Positions 35,304-44,421 of a stretch of 64,000 nt of DNA are shown here, in pieces. Source of the stretch: Alkalithermobacter thermoalcaliphilus JW-YL-7 = DSM 7308. Lineage in GTDB: Bacteria > Bacillota > Clostridia > Peptostreptococcales > Peptostreptococcaceae. Position 1 is the stretch's first letter; every line of letters begins with the position of its first letter. A program made the translations under genes and the position numbers. The stretch lies in contig LSFY01000001.1 of the NCBI GenBank assembly GCA_001584565.1, forward strand, positions 978,001 through 1,042,000. The letters are read 5' to 3'. The notes under the pieces are model-generated. The model was not told the DNA's origin. It searched no databases and saw nothing but the letters and a program-made list of their open reading frames with translations.

Positions 35304-37370
35304 TTAAATTTCGACTTTTTTTTCAAAATTACAATCTTTATTTGGGCATACTATTTTACTTGTTTTTTTATTTTCTTTGTGAACTAAATATTCACCGCAT
35401 GCTGGACAAACTTCTCCTGTTGGCTTATTCCAAGATACAAAATTGCAGGCTGGATAATTAGAACATCCATAAAATATTTTTCCCTTTTTAGTTTTTCTTA
35501 CTATTATTTCACCTTGTTTACATTTAGGACAAGTTATTCCCACTTTATTAAGTATTGGTTTTGTGTTTTTGCATTCTGGATAATTTTTACAAGATATAAA
35601 CTTTCCAAATCTTCCATACTTTATAACCATAGGAGAGCCACATTTTTCACAAGTTTCTCCTGTTTCTTCCTCAACGGATACTTTGTCTATTGACTGTTCT
35701 GCTTTTTCAATAGCATCTTTTAGAGAACTATAAACATTTTCAACTACATCTTTCCATTTCATATTCCCTTCTTCTACTTCATCTAGCATATTTTCCATTT
35801 CTGCAGTAAAGTCAATATCTACAAATTTTTCAAAGTTTTGTTTCATTATTTCGGTAACTAAAATCCCAATTTCAGTAGGATAAAAACTATTTCCTTGTTT
35901 TACTACATATTCTCTAGCTAAGATAGTGGCAATAGTAGGAGCATAAGTACTTGGTCTACCTATTCCTAATTCTTCTAATGTTTTAACTAATGTTGCTTCT
36001 GTATATCTTGCTGGTGGCTGTGTAAAGTGTTGCTTTGGTATAGTATCTTCTACCTTTAACGCCCATCCTTTTTCTATATGTGGTAACATTTTTTCTTCTG
36101 CACTTGCAAATGTATATACTCTTAAAAATCCATCAAATTTTAATTTTGAACCACTAGCCTTAAAAGTATAGTTGCCTATTTGTCCAGTTATAGAATAAGA
36201 GTCATATATAGCATCTTCCATTAAACTTGCTATAAATCTTTCCCATATAAGCTTATATAGCTGATATTGCTCTTTGCTTAAAGAGTCTTTTATTTTATCT
36301 GGAGTTCTTTGTATCGATGTAGGTCTTATTGCTTCATGAGCATCTTGAATTTTCTTTTTATTAGATGATTTGTTTGAAATTCCTTTGTAGTATTTATCTC
36401 CTAATTCATCTATTATATATTCTTTTGCTTTTTCAGCTGCTTCTTGTGAAATTCTTTGAGAATCTGTTCTTATGTAAGATATTAAACCTACTGTTCCTTC
36501 GCCTTTTACATCTATACCTTCATATAATTGCTGAGCTATTAACATCGTTTTCTTTGTAGGAAAACCTAGTTTATTTGATGATTCTTGTTGAAGCATACTT
36601 GTTGTAAACGGTTTAGGAGCACTTCTTTTTCTTTCTTTTGTAATAACATCAGTAATTTCTAGGTCTTTTCCTTTTATATTTTCTAATATTTCATCAACCT
36701 GTTGTTGATTGTTTATTTCTAGCTTATTATCCCCTTGTCCGTAAAATTTAAATTCAACTTTATCGTTATTTAAAGTTTCACATAATAAATTTATACTCCA
36801 ATACTCTTGAGGAACAAAGTTTTTTATTTCTTCTTCTCTATCACATATTAATCTAGTTGCTACCGATTGAACTCTACCAGCACTTAGACCTTTTCTAACT
36901 TTTTTCCACAGCAAAGGACTTATTTTATATCCTAAAAGTCTGTCTAATATTCTTCTAGCTTGTTGTGCATCTACTAGATTTTTATTTATAGCTCTAGGAC
37001 TTTTTATTGCCTTTTTTATAGAATCTTTTGTTATTTCATTAAACTCTATTCTACACTTTTCACATTCATCTAAGTTTAATATGTGAGCTAAATGCCATGA
37101 TATAGCTTCTCCTTCTCTATCAGGGTCTGTTGCTAGAAATATTTTTTCAGCTTTCTTGCCTTCTTTTTTAAGTTCATTTATTACAGTTCCCTTTCCCCTT
37201 ATGTTTATATACTGTGGTTGAAAATTATTTTCTATATCTACACCTAACTTACTTTTAGGCAAGTCCCTTATATGCCCTACAGAAGCTTTTACAACATAGT
37301 TTTTCCCCAAAAACTTCTCTATTGTTTTGGCTTTAGCTGGTGATTCAACTATAACTAAATTTTTTGCCAT
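35304..37370 (-). CDS. topA: DNA topoisomerase I
   Basis: 688 residues from ATG 37370 (GGGGGTG upstream). Toprim domain LVIVESPAKAKTIEKFLG and DPDREGEAISWHL. The active-site Tyr lies in GLISYIRTDS, around residue 300. Three C-terminal zinc ribbons follow (CEKCGSPM, CPKCKQGE, CPACGEYL), each closed by a second Cys pair. It relaxes negative supercoils. Upstream dprA and downstream codY are conserved neighbours. Confidence 0.96.
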   Translation of the reverse strand: MAKNLVIVESPAKAKTIEKFLGKNYVVKASVGHIRDLPKSKLGVDIENNFQPQYINIRGKGTVINELKKEGKKAEKIFLATDPDREGEAISWHLAHILNLDECEKCRIEFNEITKDSIKKAIKSPRAINKNLVDAQQARRILDRLLGYKISPLLWKKVRKGLSAGRVQSVATRLICDREEEIKNFVPQEYWSINLLCETLNNDKVEFKFYGQGDNKLEINNQQQVDEILENIKGKDLEITDVITKERKRSAPKPFTTSMLQQESSNKLGFPTKKTMLIAQQLYEGIDVKGEGTVGLISYIRTDSQRISQEAAEKAKEYIIDELGDKYYKGISNKSSNKKKIQDAHEAIRPTSIQRTPDKIKDSLSKEQYQLYKLIWERFIASLMEDAIYDSYSITGQIGNYTFKASGSKLKFDGFLRVYTFASAEEKMLPHIEKGWALKVEDTIPKQHFTQPPARYTEATLVKTLEELGIGRPSTYAPTIATILAREYVVKQGNSFYPTEIGILVTEIMKQNFEKFVDIDFTAEMENMLDEVEEGNMKWKDVVENVYSSLKDAIEKAEQSIDKVSVEEETGETCEKCGSPMVIKYGRFGKFISCKNYPECKNTKPILNKVGITCPKCKQGEIIVRKTKKGKIFYGCSNYPACNFVSWNKPTGEVCPACGEYLVHKENKKTSKIVCPNKDCNFEKKVEI

Positions 37371-37399
37371 AAAATACACCCCCGAATTTTTCTGTATAA

Positions 37400-38491
37400 T
37401 TATGTATTTATTGTGTATATTTTATTTCCTATCTCTAAAACTTCTCCTTTTATCTCTAGTATATTTAATATTCCTAATATATCCTTTATATTCATATTTG
37501 TATGCTGTAAGATCGTGTCAACATGCAAACTTCCATACTTTTTTAGAATACTAATAATTATATTTTCATCACTTTCAATATTTAAATTGTTTTTATCAGT
37601 CAAATTTTTATGTAAAGTTATATCATATTCGCAAATTATATCCTCTGTAGAAGTTACAAGTTTTGCACCTTCTTTGATAATTTTATTACATCCACTGCTC
37701 ATAAATGAATTTATATTTCCTGGTATAGCAAATACATTTTTACCTTGTTCTAAAGCATAATCAACAGTTATTAATGCTCCACTTTTTTGTGCTGCTTCTA
37801 CAACTAATACTCCATCAGCTATACCGCTTATGATTCTGTTTCTCATAGGAAAATATGCTGGTTTTGGCATTGAATTCAGTGGATATTCAGAAATTACAGC
37901 CCCTTTATTTTCTATTATCTTCCTCATAAGCTTTATATTTTCTTTTGGATAGGGTCTATCTATCGATGAACCTAAAACAGCTATTGTATTAGCTTTTCCA
38001 TTTAGTGCTCCTACATGACTATAATAATCTATTCCTATCGCTAAACCACTTACAATATTTATACCTAAATTTGATAATTCTTCACTTATTTTTTTAGCAC
38101 ACCATATCCCATACCCTGTTGCTTTTCTTGATCCTACCATAGCAATAGAAAATTCATCTAATATTTTTTCATTTCCGCTTATAAAAATTACATATGGAGG
38201 ATCGTAGATATTTTTAAGTTTTTTGGGGTATTTATCATCATCTATCGTTATATATTGTATATTATTTTTTAATAGATCTTCTTTTATCTTATCTAAATAA
38301 CACAAACTCCTATATTGTACTATACTTTCTTTTATTTTTGAACTGATATTTGGAATTTTATGAATTTCACTTACATTTATATTCCATATGTTTTCTATTT
38401 GAAAGTCTAAATATTCTTCTAATTTTCTTATTGTTTTATACCCTATACCCTTTATATGCCACAGCAAAAGATATGTATCAGATCTATCCAT
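37400..38491 (-). CDS. dprA: DNA-processing protein DprA
   Basis: 363 residues. N-terminal SAM/HhH-like region (WHIKGIGYKTIRKLEEYL), Rossmann-like core with VGSRKATGYG and SGLAIGIDYYSH, and a C-terminal winged-helix segment. DprA loads RecA on incoming single-stranded DNA; in Clostridia it is widespread even where competence is unproven. Eleven bp downstream of a small hypothetical gene, 30 bp upstream of topA. Confidence 0.93.
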   Translation of the reverse strand: MDRSDTYLLLWHIKGIGYKTIRKLEEYLDFQIENIWNINVSEIHKIPNISSKIKESIVQYRSLCYLDKIKEDLLKNNIQYITIDDDKYPKKLKNIYDPPYVIFISGNEKILDEFSIAMVGSRKATGYGIWCAKKISEELSNLGINIVSGLAIGIDYYSHVGALNGKANTIAVLGSSIDRPYPKENIKLMRKIIENKGAVISEYPLNSMPKPAYFPMRNRIISGIADGVLVVEAAQKSGALITVDYALEQGKNVFAIPGNINSFMSSGCNKIIKEGAKLVTSTEDIICEYDITLHKNLTDKNNLNIESDENIIISILKKYGSLHVDTILQHTNMNIKDILGILNILEIKGEVLEIGNKIYTINT

Positions 38492-38502
38492 ATTATCCTC
38501 CG

Positions 38503-38697
38503 TCAGTTGGCTTTGCTTTTTATCATTTCTAATTTAGCAACTAGACACTGTGAATTTTTCCCGTAGTTTTCAGTGTAATAATTTATCAAGTTTTCTAGAT
38601 AATCTATATCTTCACAAGGATTGTCTAAAAAATCATTTAATATTTTAGATATGGAAGAAAAAAGTATGTATTGGATTGTCTCATCTATTATTTCCAT
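38503..38697 (-). CDS. Small hypothetical protein upstream of dprA
   Basis: 64 residues with a very good TAGGAGGT ribosome site. Helical, acidic, with two Cys (NPCEDIDYLEN; NSQCLVAKLEM). It resembles the short helical-hairpin proteins such as Spo0E-like phosphatases in size and YxxN spacing, but the diagnostic motif is not clear, so I leave it unnamed. First gene of the unit continuing into dprA and topA. Confidence 0.55.
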   Translation of the reverse strand: MEIIDETIQYILFSSISKILNDFLDNPCEDIDYLENLINYYTENYGKNSQCLVAKLEMIKSKAN

Positions 38698-38779
38698 CTC
38701 TTACCTCCTAAGTATATTTTTATAATGATATTATTTACAGAATTTAGTTACAGATATACATTCAATTTCCTATCTGTTA

Positions 38780-38812
38780 TAAAAGTCTATACCCTAGAGT
38801 ATAGACTTTTAC
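38780..38812 (-). terminator. Terminator after small gene 38820-38993
   Basis: AAAAGTCTATAC-tctagg-GTATAGACTTTT stem flanked by A and T runs. Confidence 0.8.
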
Positions 38813-38819
38813 TTTTTAG

Positions 38820-38993
38820 CTATCTATTATACATCCATTTTATTTTATTTAAAATTTCAGTTTGCTTTTTCATTTCTTCTTCTGTTTCAACTATAACATC
38901 AGCAACTGCTGATTTAATATCCTCAATACTTATATTTTTTTCATCTTTTATACCTGCTTTTTCAAGTTTTTTAGTTATATCTTCTTTCACCAT
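38820..38993 (-). CDS. Small acidic hypothetical protein
   Basis: 57 residues, reading MVKEDITKKLEKAGIKD... and ending NKIKWMYNR. GGAGTGAT precedes the ATG. Helical and charged, with no signal peptide or domain recognised. It has its own ribosome site and terminator, which supports expression. Too short for usual length cutoffs. Confidence 0.6.
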   Translation of the reverse strand: MVKEDITKKLEKAGIKDEKNISIEDIKSAVADVIVETEEEMKKQTEILNKIKWMYNR

Positions 38994-39101
38994 ATCACTC
39001 CTTTTTGTATTATTTTTTCCTGTTATATGTTATATATTCTGCTTATTTAATTTTTCAAATTGTATAAAATAAAAGAAAGATAAAGAAAAAGGAGAGATTA
39101 T

Positions 39102-39269
39102 ATGCCTGAGATAAATTATTTTAAAAATAAATCTGTTAAAGTAGTTAAAACAAATGGAAATAATAGTTATATAGACAAAGAAACTTCAGCTGACTTTTAT
39201 GATGTTAACTTTCATGACCTCAAATCTTTAAAAAAGAATAATAAAACTAAGAATAATAAAGGAGTCTAA
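39102..39269 (+). CDS. Small hypothetical protein
   Basis: 55 residues, opening MPEINYFKNKSVKVVKTNGN and ending in a Lys/Asn-rich tail. AAGGAGAG lies 6-8 bp before ATG 39102, and a strong palindromic terminator overlaps its last codons. Hydrophilic and basic; no known domain. It resembles small spore or stress proteins in composition only. Confidence 0.6.
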   Translation: MPEINYFKNKSVKVVKTNGNNSYIDKETSADFYDVNFHDLKSLKKNNKTKNNKGV

Positions 39270-39289
39270 AATTTTAGACTCCTTTATTA
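39256..39289. terminator. Bidirectional terminator between small gene and selO
   Basis: Perfect palindrome AATAAAGGAGTCTAAAA and its complement, overlapping the stop of the small gene and abutting the selO stop. Confidence 0.88.
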
Positions 39290-40753
39290 TTAAGTCCCAC
39301 AAAATGTTCTGTAGCGACAAGATGATTTAGGAGGAGGCTTGGAATATTCTATTTGATCATCAGTGTGAGCATATGGTTTTGATAAAATATCTATTAGTTT
39401 GTTCATAACAGTATAATCGCCTTGTTTTACAGCAGCTTCTAGTGCCTGTTCTACTCTGTGATTACGAGGTATTACTGCAGGATTGTTATCTTGCATAAGC
39501 TTTTTAGATAGCTTTTTTGATTCTTTTTGACTTTTCAACCTAGCCTGCCACATTTTATACCAATTAATAAATTCTAAACTTTTAAACATAGGTGTATCTT
39601 CTAATTTGTCAAACGTTAAATCTAAAAAAGTATTAGTATAATCTGCTTTGTATTTTTCCATAATATTAAGTATTTCGTTAATTAGATTTTCATCTTCTAC
39701 TTCTTCATTAAATATTCCAAGTTTTGCTCTCATACCAGATATCCAACTTGACTTATACAATCTTATAAAATTTAAAATTTCATCTTGTGCTAATTTAACT
39801 GCTTTATCATAATTATCATCTATCAATGGTAGTAGTGTTTGAGCAAATTGTGCTAAATTCCAAGCTCCAATAGATGGTTGATTTTTATAAGCATATCTAC
39901 CATAAGTATCAATAGAGCTAAATACCGTTTCTGGATCATAAGTATCCATAAAAGCACATGGACCATAATCAATAGTTTCACCACTAATAGCCATATTATC
40001 AGTATTCATAACTCCATGTATAAATCCAACTAATTGCCATTTAGCAATAAGAAGAGCCTGTCTCTTTATAACTTCCTTTAGTAGTGAAAGATATGGATTG
40101 TTATCATCTTTAACATATGAAAAATGTCTTTTGATTGTGTAATCAGCTAACTCTCTAAGCTCATCAATACTTCCCCATTTCGAAATATATTCAAACGTTC
40201 CAACTCTAATATGACTTGAAGCAACTCTAGTCAAAATTGCACCTGGCTGCTTAGTTTCTCTAATTATTGTTTCTCCTGTTGTAACTACAGCTAAACTTCG
40301 AGTAGTAGGTATTCCAAGAGCATACATTGCTTCACTAATTATATATTCTCTAAGCATAGGTCCAAGTGCTGCTTTTCCATCTCCCCTTCTAGAGTAGGGA
40401 GTTTTGCCTGAACCTTTAAGCTGAATATCAAACCTTTCACCTTTTGGAGTAATTTGTTCTCCTATTAGTACTGCTCTACCATCACCTAACATGGTAAAGT
40501 ACCCAAATTGGTGTCCTGCATAAGCTTGAGCAATAGGTAAAGCTCCTTTTGGAATCTCATTACCCGAAAGTATATATGCACCTTCTTTGCTTTGTAGCTC
40601 ATCTGGATTTAGTCCAAGAGATATTGCTAAGTCGCGATTAATAACTGCAATTTCTGGTGATGGTACAGTTTCTAGATTAACTCTACTGAAAAACACTTTA
40701 GGTAAACGCGCATAGCTATTATCAAAATTCCAACCCATATTTATATCCTTCAT
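39290..40753 (-). CDS. selO: Protein adenylyltransferase SelO (YdiU/UPF0061)
   Basis: 487 residues from ATG 40753 (AGAGGG upstream, tandem ATG at 40756). Pseudokinase-fold blocks [54 protein letters not shown] and the inverted active site [21 protein letters not shown] are intact, ending RYRTFCGT. SelO transfers AMP from ATP to protein side chains in redox control. Monocistronic; a structured repeat lies upstream. Confidence 0.93.
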   Translation of the reverse strand: MKDINMGWNFDNSYARLPKVFFSRVNLETVPSPEIAVINRDLAISLGLNPDELQSKEGAYILSGNEIPKGALPIAQAYAGHQFGYFTMLGDGRAVLIGEQITPKGERFDIQLKGSGKTPYSRRGDGKAALGPMLREYIISEAMYALGIPTTRSLAVVTTGETIIRETKQPGAILTRVASSHIRVGTFEYISKWGSIDELRELADYTIKRHFSYVKDDNNPYLSLLKEVIKRQALLIAKWQLVGFIHGVMNTDNMAISGETIDYGPCAFMDTYDPETVFSSIDTYGRYAYKNQPSIGAWNLAQFAQTLLPLIDDNYDKAVKLAQDEILNFIRLYKSSWISGMRAKLGIFNEEVEDENLINEILNIMEKYKADYTNTFLDLTFDKLEDTPMFKSLEFINWYKMWQARLKSQKESKKLSKKLMQDNNPAVIPRNHRVEQALEAAVKQGDYTVMNKLIDILSKPYAHTDDQIEYSKPPPKSSCRYRTFCGT

Positions 40754-40810
40754 CATATCCCTCTTTTAATTTTATATTTTCTATATTAGTATTTACAAAA
40801 TTGTTGTTTA

Positions 40811-40922
40811 GTAACAAAGTTTTTCTTTGAAAGATTTTAAAAAAAGACTTTGTTGGAACACATGACGGAAATTATAACTTTCTCACAATTTATTAAAGTA
40901 CATAATTTCCTATGTGTTATAA
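40811..40922. repeat. Dispersed structured repeat, copy 2
   Basis: About 112 bp, matching 10817-10925 with a few substitutions that mostly leave the stems intact (AACAAAGT / ACTTTGTT and AACACAT..GGAAATTAT / ATAATTTCC.TATGTGTT). It lies between selO and the DUF4352-like fragment. Confidence 0.7.
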
Positions 40923-40944
40923 AAGAGCAGAAAGTTCTGCCCTT
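40921..40944 (-). terminator. Terminator of the DUF4352-like fragment
   Basis: Minus-strand GGGCAGAACTTTCTGCTC followed by TTTT, a few bases after the stop at 40951. Confidence 0.7.
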
Positions 40945-40950
40945 ATTATA

Positions 40951-41244
40951 TTACTTAAGACTTATTGCTTCTTTTTCTCTTGAAAACATTCCACCTGTAA
41001 CATTTAAAATATATTCTGCGTTAGGATCTGCTAAATCAAATACTATATATCCTGTTTTAGTTAAATTAGGATTTATTTTATCTAAGAAAAACATATTTTG
41101 CCCATTAACATAAATATCAGCAGTAGCATCTGGATCATATGTCCTTCCTTCGCTGTCAGTAAGTTTGAATAATGAAGTATCTAATGTTCTTGCTTCTTTA
41201 TCATTGTTAGTAACACTTATAATAATAATTAAAGAAACCTCTTC
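40951..41244 (-). pseudogene. 5'-truncated DUF4352-like gene fused to a CRISPR repeat
   Basis: An open frame of 97 codons with stop at 40951, running EEVSLIIIISVTNNDKEART ... YDPDATADIYVNGQ ... GYIVFDLADPN and ending REKEAISLK. Alternating strands of this type are typical of the C-terminal DUF4352 (telokin-like) domain of secreted lipoproteins. There is no start. The frame ends exactly at 41244/41245, where a perfect CRISPR repeat begins, so the 5' part was removed or displaced by the array. It keeps its own terminator. Confidence 0.75.
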
Positions 41245-41273
41245 ATTTACATCTCACATAGTTAATATAAAAC
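41245..41273 (-). CRISPR. Isolated CRISPR repeat at the leader-distal end
   Basis: A 29-bp copy identical to the main repeat. It is followed by 38 bp of spacer-length sequence (41274-41311), then the left end of the IS3-family element, so it is the far end of the same array. Confidence 0.9.
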
Positions 41274-41339
41274 CTGCTAAACAATCTGCTGAAGCAATGT
41301 GGATTTATGTCAATATAGTAGACACAAAAACTCAAATTT

Positions 41340-42224
41340 TTATGCAGTTTTTCTTAAAGCATCTTCAAGCTGTTGAGGAGTCATATAACCGATACTGCTA
41401 TGAAGCCTTTTTCTGTTGTACCAGGATTCTATATATTCAAATATAGCTAGCCTTGCAGCATCAAAGTCATAGTATGTAGCTAAGTTTACTTCTTCCTTTT
41501 TTAGTGTAGCATGAAAGGATTCTATACAAGCATTGTCATAGGGACATCCCTTGCCGCTAAAGGAATGAACTATATTATGTTCATTAAGATAATCATCAAA
41601 TTTAGAGCTTGTATATTGGGAGCCCAAATCACTGTGGAGTATAACAGTATTCTTTGGTTTTTGAGTTATGTAGGCATTTTCTACAGCCTTTATAGCTAGT
41701 TCTGTATCCATAGTCTTTGAAAAAGCATAGCCAATAATTTTCTTTGTATGAAGATCCAAAACTGAAGCAAGATAGCACCATCCGTCTTTAAGTGTATAAA
41801 TATAAGTTATATCAGTAACCCATTTTTCATTTATTGTAGTTGTTGAAAAATCTCTTTTCAAAACGTTTTCTTTAGCCTCTATTTTACTTTTGGAAGAGTG
41901 AGGTCTGAATTTTTTGATAATTATGGATTTTATATTTAGTTTTTTCATAATCCCTTGGATTCTCTTAAGGCTTATGGCATGTCCTCTTTCTTCACGAAGC
42001 ACTTTATGTATTTTGGGAGCAACCTTTACTATCTTTATAGATCTTCAGTATTTCTTCCTCGTACATCTTGTTTTCTACGCTTCTTTTGCTTTCGGTTTTG
42101 TTTAGATACTTATAAAAAGAGCTTCTTGAAACCTTTAACACTTCACACATTAGCGTGATATCATGCTCTTCTTTATGATCATTTATAAACTCAAAAATAG
42201 AGGTTACTTCTTTGCGAATATGGC
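41340..42224 (-). pseudogene. IS3-family orfB (DDE integrase), frameshifted
   Basis: The integrase core is intact from 42002 down to 41340, with catalytic residues in WVTDITYIY, HSDLGSQYTS and ACIESFHATLKKEE. The N-terminal HTH_21 part (KEVTSIFEFINDHKEEH ... RSSFYKYLNK) continues in another frame from about 42224 and hits a stop near 42020. The expected YGAPKIHKVLREERG is broken as KGCSQNT* just before APKIHKVLR, so a few bases were lost near 42025-42030. The element cannot make a full transposase. Confidence 0.85.
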
Positions 42225-42476
42225 CATGGCTTTTTTTAATATTTCATTTTCCTCCTCAAGCCTTGCCATCTTCTTTAACATTGCCTGATACTCCTCTGAT
42301 GTTATAGTTGTATCTTTATCCACAGTTATTGGTTTAGCTTTCTTAATCCATCCATTGATTGTTGATTTTGATATGCCATATTCGCTGCTAAGCTCTGCCA
42401 AACTCTTACCAGAGTTATAGAGCTCTACAATTGTCTTTCTAAATTCTTCTGTATAATACTTTTGCCCTTTTGCCAT
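42204..42476 (-). CDS. IS3-family orfA (transposase helix-turn-helix protein)
   Basis: 90 residues from ATG 42476 (AAGGAAG upstream). HTH_Tnp_1 domain FRKTIVELYNSGKSLAELSS ... KSTINGWIKKAKP then a leucine-zipper-like segment ending EENEILKKAMAIFAKK. An A7 run near the end is placed for the -1 frameshift into orfB (frame KSHGHIRKEVTSIFEF), as in IS3 elements. OrfA itself is intact. Confidence 0.9.
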   Translation of the reverse strand: MAKGQKYYTEEFRKTIVELYNSGKSLAELSSEYGISKSTINGWIKKAKPITVDKDTTITSEEYQAMLKKMARLEEENEILKKAMAIFAKK

Positions 42477-42594
42477 TGTAGACACTTCCTTCCCTTTTTA
42501 TATTTTAAGGTGTTCGGCTTTTTGTGTCTACACTAATATACTAACACCAATAAAACTTACTTATGTAAAAATATGTTGTTGCTGTTCTAAAAAG

Positions 42595-44226
42595 ATTTAC
42601 ATCTCACATAGTTAATATAAAACGAGCTGAATTTAAGTCCAAGCACAACAATAAATGTAAAATTTACATCTCACATAGTTAATATAAAACCTTCAAACGG
42701 TTCTTTTTCTTCCATTGCTCTAGCTTCATTATTTACATCTCACATAGTTAATATAAAACCTGTTGAAGTTAAAAATCTAGAAAAAACATTAAAAAAAAAT
42801 TTACATCTCACATAGTTAATATAAAACGTTTTTTAGATAACGGGCAAGTTGCTGCATATGTGAAATTTACATCTCACATAGTTAATATAAAACTTATATT
42901 AGCAAATCAACTAGATCTTGTGTCTGGAAATTTACATCTCACATAGTTAATATAGAACCTGCTGTCTCTGTTAGCTGTAGATTTTCTGATATTCTTCATT
43001 TACATCTCACATAGTTAATATAGAACTTCGTCACCTCTACAACCAAGATCTTCAAATATAGCATTTACATCTCACATAGTTAATATAGAACTTTTCTATT
43101 GTGTTATATTGTTCAAGCAACTCCCTGCCATTTACATCTCACATAGTTAATATAGAACTATGCCATTTTTTTCTTTATATCTTTCCAGTACATTTAATTT
43201 ACATCTCACATAGTTAATATAGAACATAGTTAACTATGGACAAGGCAATTAAAAGCCATTACAATTTACATCTCACATAGTTAATATAGAACAGTAAATT
43301 AGCCGAACAGGCAAGTATAAGAAAATAATAATTTACATCTCACATAGTTAATATAAAACCTGTCAAGAATAGATCTGTCCTGCATAAGCAACTCAAAAAT
43401 TTACATCTCACATAGTTAATATAAAACGTGGGTAAAATATGGCAACAAGGCTCGCTGGATGTACATTTACATCTCACATAGTTAATATAAAACGATGATA
43501 CAAAAGATAGCGATGCAACTAATAAACAATTTACATCTCACATAGTTAATATAAAACCAAATGGAGAAAAAAGACATAATCAATGCTATTACAGCATTTA
43601 CATCTCACATAGTTAATATAAAACTTACCAAAACTTGTGTAAAGGGGGAATAACATGAAATATTTACATCTCACATAGTTAATATAAAACTTTTAAACCC
43701 TAAATTTCTTGCAAAATAACTTCGACACGATTTACATCTCACATAGTTAATATAAAACAGTTTGACTGTATTTATCTATAACTTTTGCACTTTTGCAATT
43801 TACATCTCACATAGTTAATATAAAACCCACACGATTTAGCACAAGCAGTTGATAAAATGCTAATTTACATCTCACATAGTTAATATAAAACTAAACAAGC
43901 AAACTTCCTACAAGCACAATCCAGAGCTAATTTACATCTCACATAGTTAATATAAAACGTTTGAATTCTCTGTCCTTCTCCTACCCAGTATGCTCCATTT
44001 ACATCTCACATAGTTAATATAAAACGCATAACCATATTTCATAGCAAATTCCCCCTTCGCTTAATTTACATCTCACATAGTTAATATAAAACAAAGCATA
44101 TATGTCAGCAGATAAAAATCTAGCAAACTTATTTACATCTCACATAGTTAATATAAAACATGAAGCAATAGACACGTATAACACTGTCGCTATTTTGATT
44201 TACATCTCACATAGTTAATATAAAAC
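42595..44226 (-). CRISPR. Type I-B CRISPR array, 25 repeats
   Basis: 25 repeats of 29 bp, starts at 42595, 42662, 42731, 42799, 42865, 42930, 42998, 43063, 43130, 43197, 43264, 43331, 43399, 43465, 43529, 43596, 43662, 43730, 43798, 43863, 43930, 43997, 44064, 44131 and 44198. Spacers are about 35-40 bp. In the transcribed (minus) sense the repeat starts GTTTTATATTAAC and ends GAGATGTAAAT, so the expected Cas6 handle is ATGTAAAT. Six contiguous repeats (42930-43292) start GTTCTAT instead of GTTTTAT. With the isolated repeat at 41245 the array has at least 26 repeats. Confidence 0.98.
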
Positions 44227-44421
44227 ACTAAAATATAAAATCTCTCAGGATATTGATATAACTTCCTTCAGAAACAATTACAAAGTTTTATTTTTTTAAA
44301 AATCTGCATTAAACCTTCAGTAGTGTAGATGATAAATGGTATCAACATGCTATAGATGTGTGTATTTCAACATTTAGTAAGCACTTCATATTAAACTAGG
44401 TTTAATGCAATATATATTCAT
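44227..44421 (-). promoter_or_regulatory. CRISPR leader
   Basis: AT-rich 195-bp gap between cas2 and the first repeat. It contains an 11-bp inverted repeat TGCATTAAACC (44305-44315) / GGTTTAATGCA (44399-44409), which could be an IHF-like bend site, a terminator of the cas operon, or an adaptation signal. Confidence 0.75.

Larger units (their letters stand above)
41318..42531 (-). mobile_element. IS3-family insertion sequence inside the CRISPR array
   Basis: About 1.21 kb, bounded by inverted ends GTAGACACAAAAA (41318-41330) and its complement (42519-42531). It carries orfA and a frameshifted orfB on the minus strand. No clear target duplication; an AATATA motif lies near both ends. Right flank 42532-42594 contains AATAAAAC followed by exactly 38 bp before the next repeat, as if a repeat 3' end survived. 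Confidence 0.85.

Noticed and set aside
39290-40753. SelO as a toxin or part of the adjacent CRISPR/defence region
   Set aside because: All SelO motifs are intact and it has its own terminator; a normal core gene next to an accessory zone.
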